Shown: in pieces, positions 5,526 through 6,704 of the stretch
How positions within the stretch are numbered: position 1 is the first letter of the stretch
Layout of the letters: each line of letters opens with the position of its first letter
DNA from: Arenimonas sp.
Lineage (GTDB): Bacteria; Pseudomonadota; Gammaproteobacteria; Xanthomonadales; Xanthomonadaceae
DNA: 6,704 bases
NCBI GenBank assembly: GCA_003497545.1
Contig: DNNT01000152.1
Coordinates: 16,674 to 23,377 of the forward strand
Reading direction: 5' to 3'
Program-made: the position numbers and the translations under genes
Notes under the pieces: generated by a model
What the model saw: only the letters and a program-made list of their open reading frames with translations
Told to the model about the DNA's origin: nothing
Database searches by the model: none

Positions 5526-5531
5526 CATAAT
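5526..5531 (+). promoter_or_regulatory. -10 element of a probable leaderless alkC promoter
   Basis: CATAAT matches TATAAT at five of six positions. Six bases separate it from the A of the ATG at 5538, so transcription would start at or next to the start codon. The only purine-rich stretch before the ATG, GCGGGG, touches it and is too close to be a Shine-Dalgarno. A clear -35 is not seen; the upstream side is the T-run of the terminator. Confidence 0.4.
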
Positions 5532-5537
5532 GCGGGG

Positions 5538-6674
5538 ATGGCCGAGCCGTTCAAGAATTTGATCAACGCGGGGCTGGTGCGCGCCTGCGGGCAGCACCTG
5601 CAGCGGGCATGGCGCGGCTTCGACCGCAAGGGCTTCGAGGCGCGCGCACTGCCCGGGCTCGACGCGCTGGAAATGAAGGCGCGCGCCATGCACATCGCCG
5701 ATGCGCTCGAGGCCACGCTGCCCGACGATTTCGACCGCGCCGCCGGCATCATCGAAACCGCGCTGGCGCCGCCCGCGGTGGACGACACCCTCGCTTTCGG
5801 CATCAGCGACGCCGGCCTGGCCGGCTGGATCGGCTGGCCGCTGGGCGAATTCATCGCCCGCCGCGGCCACGCCGAACCGGAGCGCGGGCTGCTGGCCCTG
5901 CGCGAACTCACGCAGCGCTTCACCAGCGAATTCGCCGTGCGGCCCTTCCTGCTCAACCACCTTGCGCTGACCATGGCGCAGCTCCAGCGCTGGAGCGCCG
6001 ACCCCAACCCGCACGTGCGCCGCTGGACCAGCGAAGGCAGCCGCCCGCGCCTGCCCTGGGGCCTGCAGGTGAAGGCACTCATCGCCGACCCCTCGCCCAC
6101 GCTGCCGCTGCTGCGCGCGCTGCAGGACGACCCCAGCGCCTACGTGCGCCGCAGCGTGGCAAACCACCTCAACGACATCGCCAGGGACCACCCGTGCCTG
6201 GTGGCGGGCTGGCTGGAAGAACACCTGCCCGGCGCACCCGCCGAACGCACGGCGCTGCTGCGACACGCCAGCCGCACGCTGGTGAAACGCGGCGACCCGC
6301 GCGTGCTCGGCGCCTGGGGACTGGGCCAGCGCTTCCGGGGCGAGGCGACGCTGCAGGTTTCGCCCAAGCGAGCCGCGGTGGGCGGCAGCGTGACGCTGGT
6401 GGCCACACTGGTCTCTCCATCGCCGCGTGCGCAGGCGCTGGTGGTGGATTACGTGGTGCACCACGTGAAGGCGAACGGCAGCACCTCGCCGAAGGTGTTC
6501 AAGGGCTGGAAGCTGGAGCTGGGCCCGCGCGAGACGCGGCGGCTGGAGAAAACGCATTCGCTCAGGCCGATCACCACGCGGGTGTATTACCCCGGGGTGC
6601 ATCGCGTCGAATTGCAGGTGAACGGCAAGGTCGTGGCCGAGGCGGCGTTCACGCTGTCCCGGCCCTCTCTGTAG
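5538..6674 (+). CDS. alkC: AlkC-type alkylpurine DNA glycosylase with C-terminal Ig-like domain
   Basis: This 378-residue protein matches the AlkC branch of the AlkC/AlkD glycosylases, which remove positively charged alkylated bases such as 3-methyladenine without flipping them out. MAEPFKNLIN at the start, LEMKARAMHIADAL (44-57) and RRWTSEGSRPRLPWG (161-175) are typical. HEAT-like helical repeats run to about residue 265, including QDDPSAYVRRSVANHLNDIA. A beta-rich Ig-like domain follows from about 270 to the end (TLQVSPKRAAVGGSVTLVATL), as in AlkC and not AlkD. Length is normal for AlkC. The ATG at 5538 is the first in-frame start after the terminator and matches the usual AlkC N-terminus; the ATG at 5530 is out of frame. 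The stop codon TAG (6672-6674) lies inside the second REP-like repeat. It is probably transcribed alone. Catalytic residues were not assigned. Confidence 0.85.
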   Translation: MAEPFKNLINAGLVRACGQHLQRAWRGFDRKGFEARALPGLDALEMKARAMHIADALEATLPDDFDRAAGIIETALAPPAVDDTLAFGISDAGLAGWIGWPLGEFIARRGHAEPERGLLALRELTQRFTSEFAVRPFLLNHLALTMAQLQRWSADPNPHVRRWTSEGSRPRLPWGLQVKALIADPSPTLPLLRALQDDPSAYVRRSVANHLNDIARDHPCLVAGWLEEHLPGAPAERTALLRHASRTLVKRGDPRVLGAWGLGQRFRGEATLQVSPKRAAVGGSVTLVATLVSPSPRAQALVVDYVVHHVKANGSTSPKVFKGWKLELGPRETRRLEKTHSLRPITTRVYYPGVHRVELQVNGKVVAEAAFTLSRPSL

Positions 6675-6704
6675 GAGCGGCTTCAGCCGCGAAGCCTTTC
6701 GCGA
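6669..6704 (+). repeat. REP-like palindromic element, copy 2, running off the window
   Basis: Positions 6669-6692 repeat 268-291 exactly, with the GCGGC/GCCGC hairpin at 6677-6690. The next bases add a second hairpin: CGCGAA (6688-6693), loop GCCT, TTCGCG (6698-6703). This arrangement is typical of a REP pair in which an inverted copy follows, so the window probably ends inside a larger palindromic unit. The first bases supply the stop codon of alkC. Confidence 0.85.

Noticed and set aside
3737..6100. Very long minus-strand open frame (787 codons)
   Set aside because: It lies antisense to the secreted nuclease and alkC, crosses the terminator, is dominated by Ala/Val/Gly/Arg of low complexity and shows no recognisable domain. 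It is a shadow caused by high GC.
5403..6602. Minus-strand open frame opposite alkC (399 codons)
   Set aside because: It is antisense to a clearly conserved AlkC protein, with no domain and biased composition.
1..6704. One integrated defence island
   Set aside because: Only the SRA-HNH gene has a clear defence-type architecture. The others are exported, repair or metabolic proteins on different transcripts, and no partner subunits, integrase or phage genes were seen.

Overview
The window is GC-rich bacterial DNA, densely coding, and most likely from a gammaproteobacterium of the Xanthomonadaceae/Lysobacteraceae (Lysobacter, Luteimonas, Xanthomonas and relatives). This rests on three things: the high-GC codon use, two copies of the short intergenic element beginning GTAGGAGCGGCTTCAGCCGC that is familiar from that family and from pseudomonads, and the gene content. 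The assignment is an inference from memory, not a database result.

Layout. (1) Positions 1-302, plus strand: the C-terminal end of an M64-family (IgA-peptidase-like) zinc metallopeptidase, cut by the window edge. Its last residues and stop are supplied by a REP-like repeat. (2) 299-1117, plus: a NYN-domain (LabA/DUF88-type) putative RNase with a C-terminal OST-HTH/LOTUS domain, starting inside the stop of the peptidase (ATGA overlap). (3) 1193-2140, plus: a two-domain restriction-type nuclease, an SRA-like domain of the ScoMcrA kind followed by an HNH_2 domain. It is visibly poorer in GC than its neighbours and has no methyltransferase beside it, which fits an acquired type IV (modified-DNA-dependent) restriction gene. 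(4) 2141-2692, minus: a PyrR-like type I phosphoribosyltransferase whose stop abuts the nuclease stop with no spacer. (5) 2719-3630, minus: an MpaB/DUF2236-family haem oxygenase-like protein, probably co-transcribed with the phosphoribosyltransferase. (6) 3631-3784: a divergent intergenic region. (7) 3785-5455, plus: an exported endonuclease I-family nuclease carrying a lamin-tail domain and an Ig-like domain. A strong intrinsic terminator follows. (8) 5538-6674, plus: an AlkC-type DNA glycosylase with a C-terminal Ig-like domain. Its stop codon lies inside the second REP-like copy at the window end.

How the genes work together: no single pathway is visible. Several genes act on nucleic acids (NYN RNase, SRA-HNH nuclease, secreted endonuclease, alkylation-repair glycosylase), but strand changes, a terminator and differing composition argue that most are independent neighbours, not one system. 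The SRA-HNH gene is the best candidate for a defence function. The signals most worth a second look are: the hairpin that would bury its ribosome-binding site; the REP-like element recruited as a C-terminal tail, a stop codon and perhaps a ribosome-binding site; two possible leaderless promoters with the same geometry; and a weak cobalamin-riboswitch-like stretch before the secreted nuclease. I saw no tRNA, rRNA, CRISPR array, insertion sequence or prophage gene.
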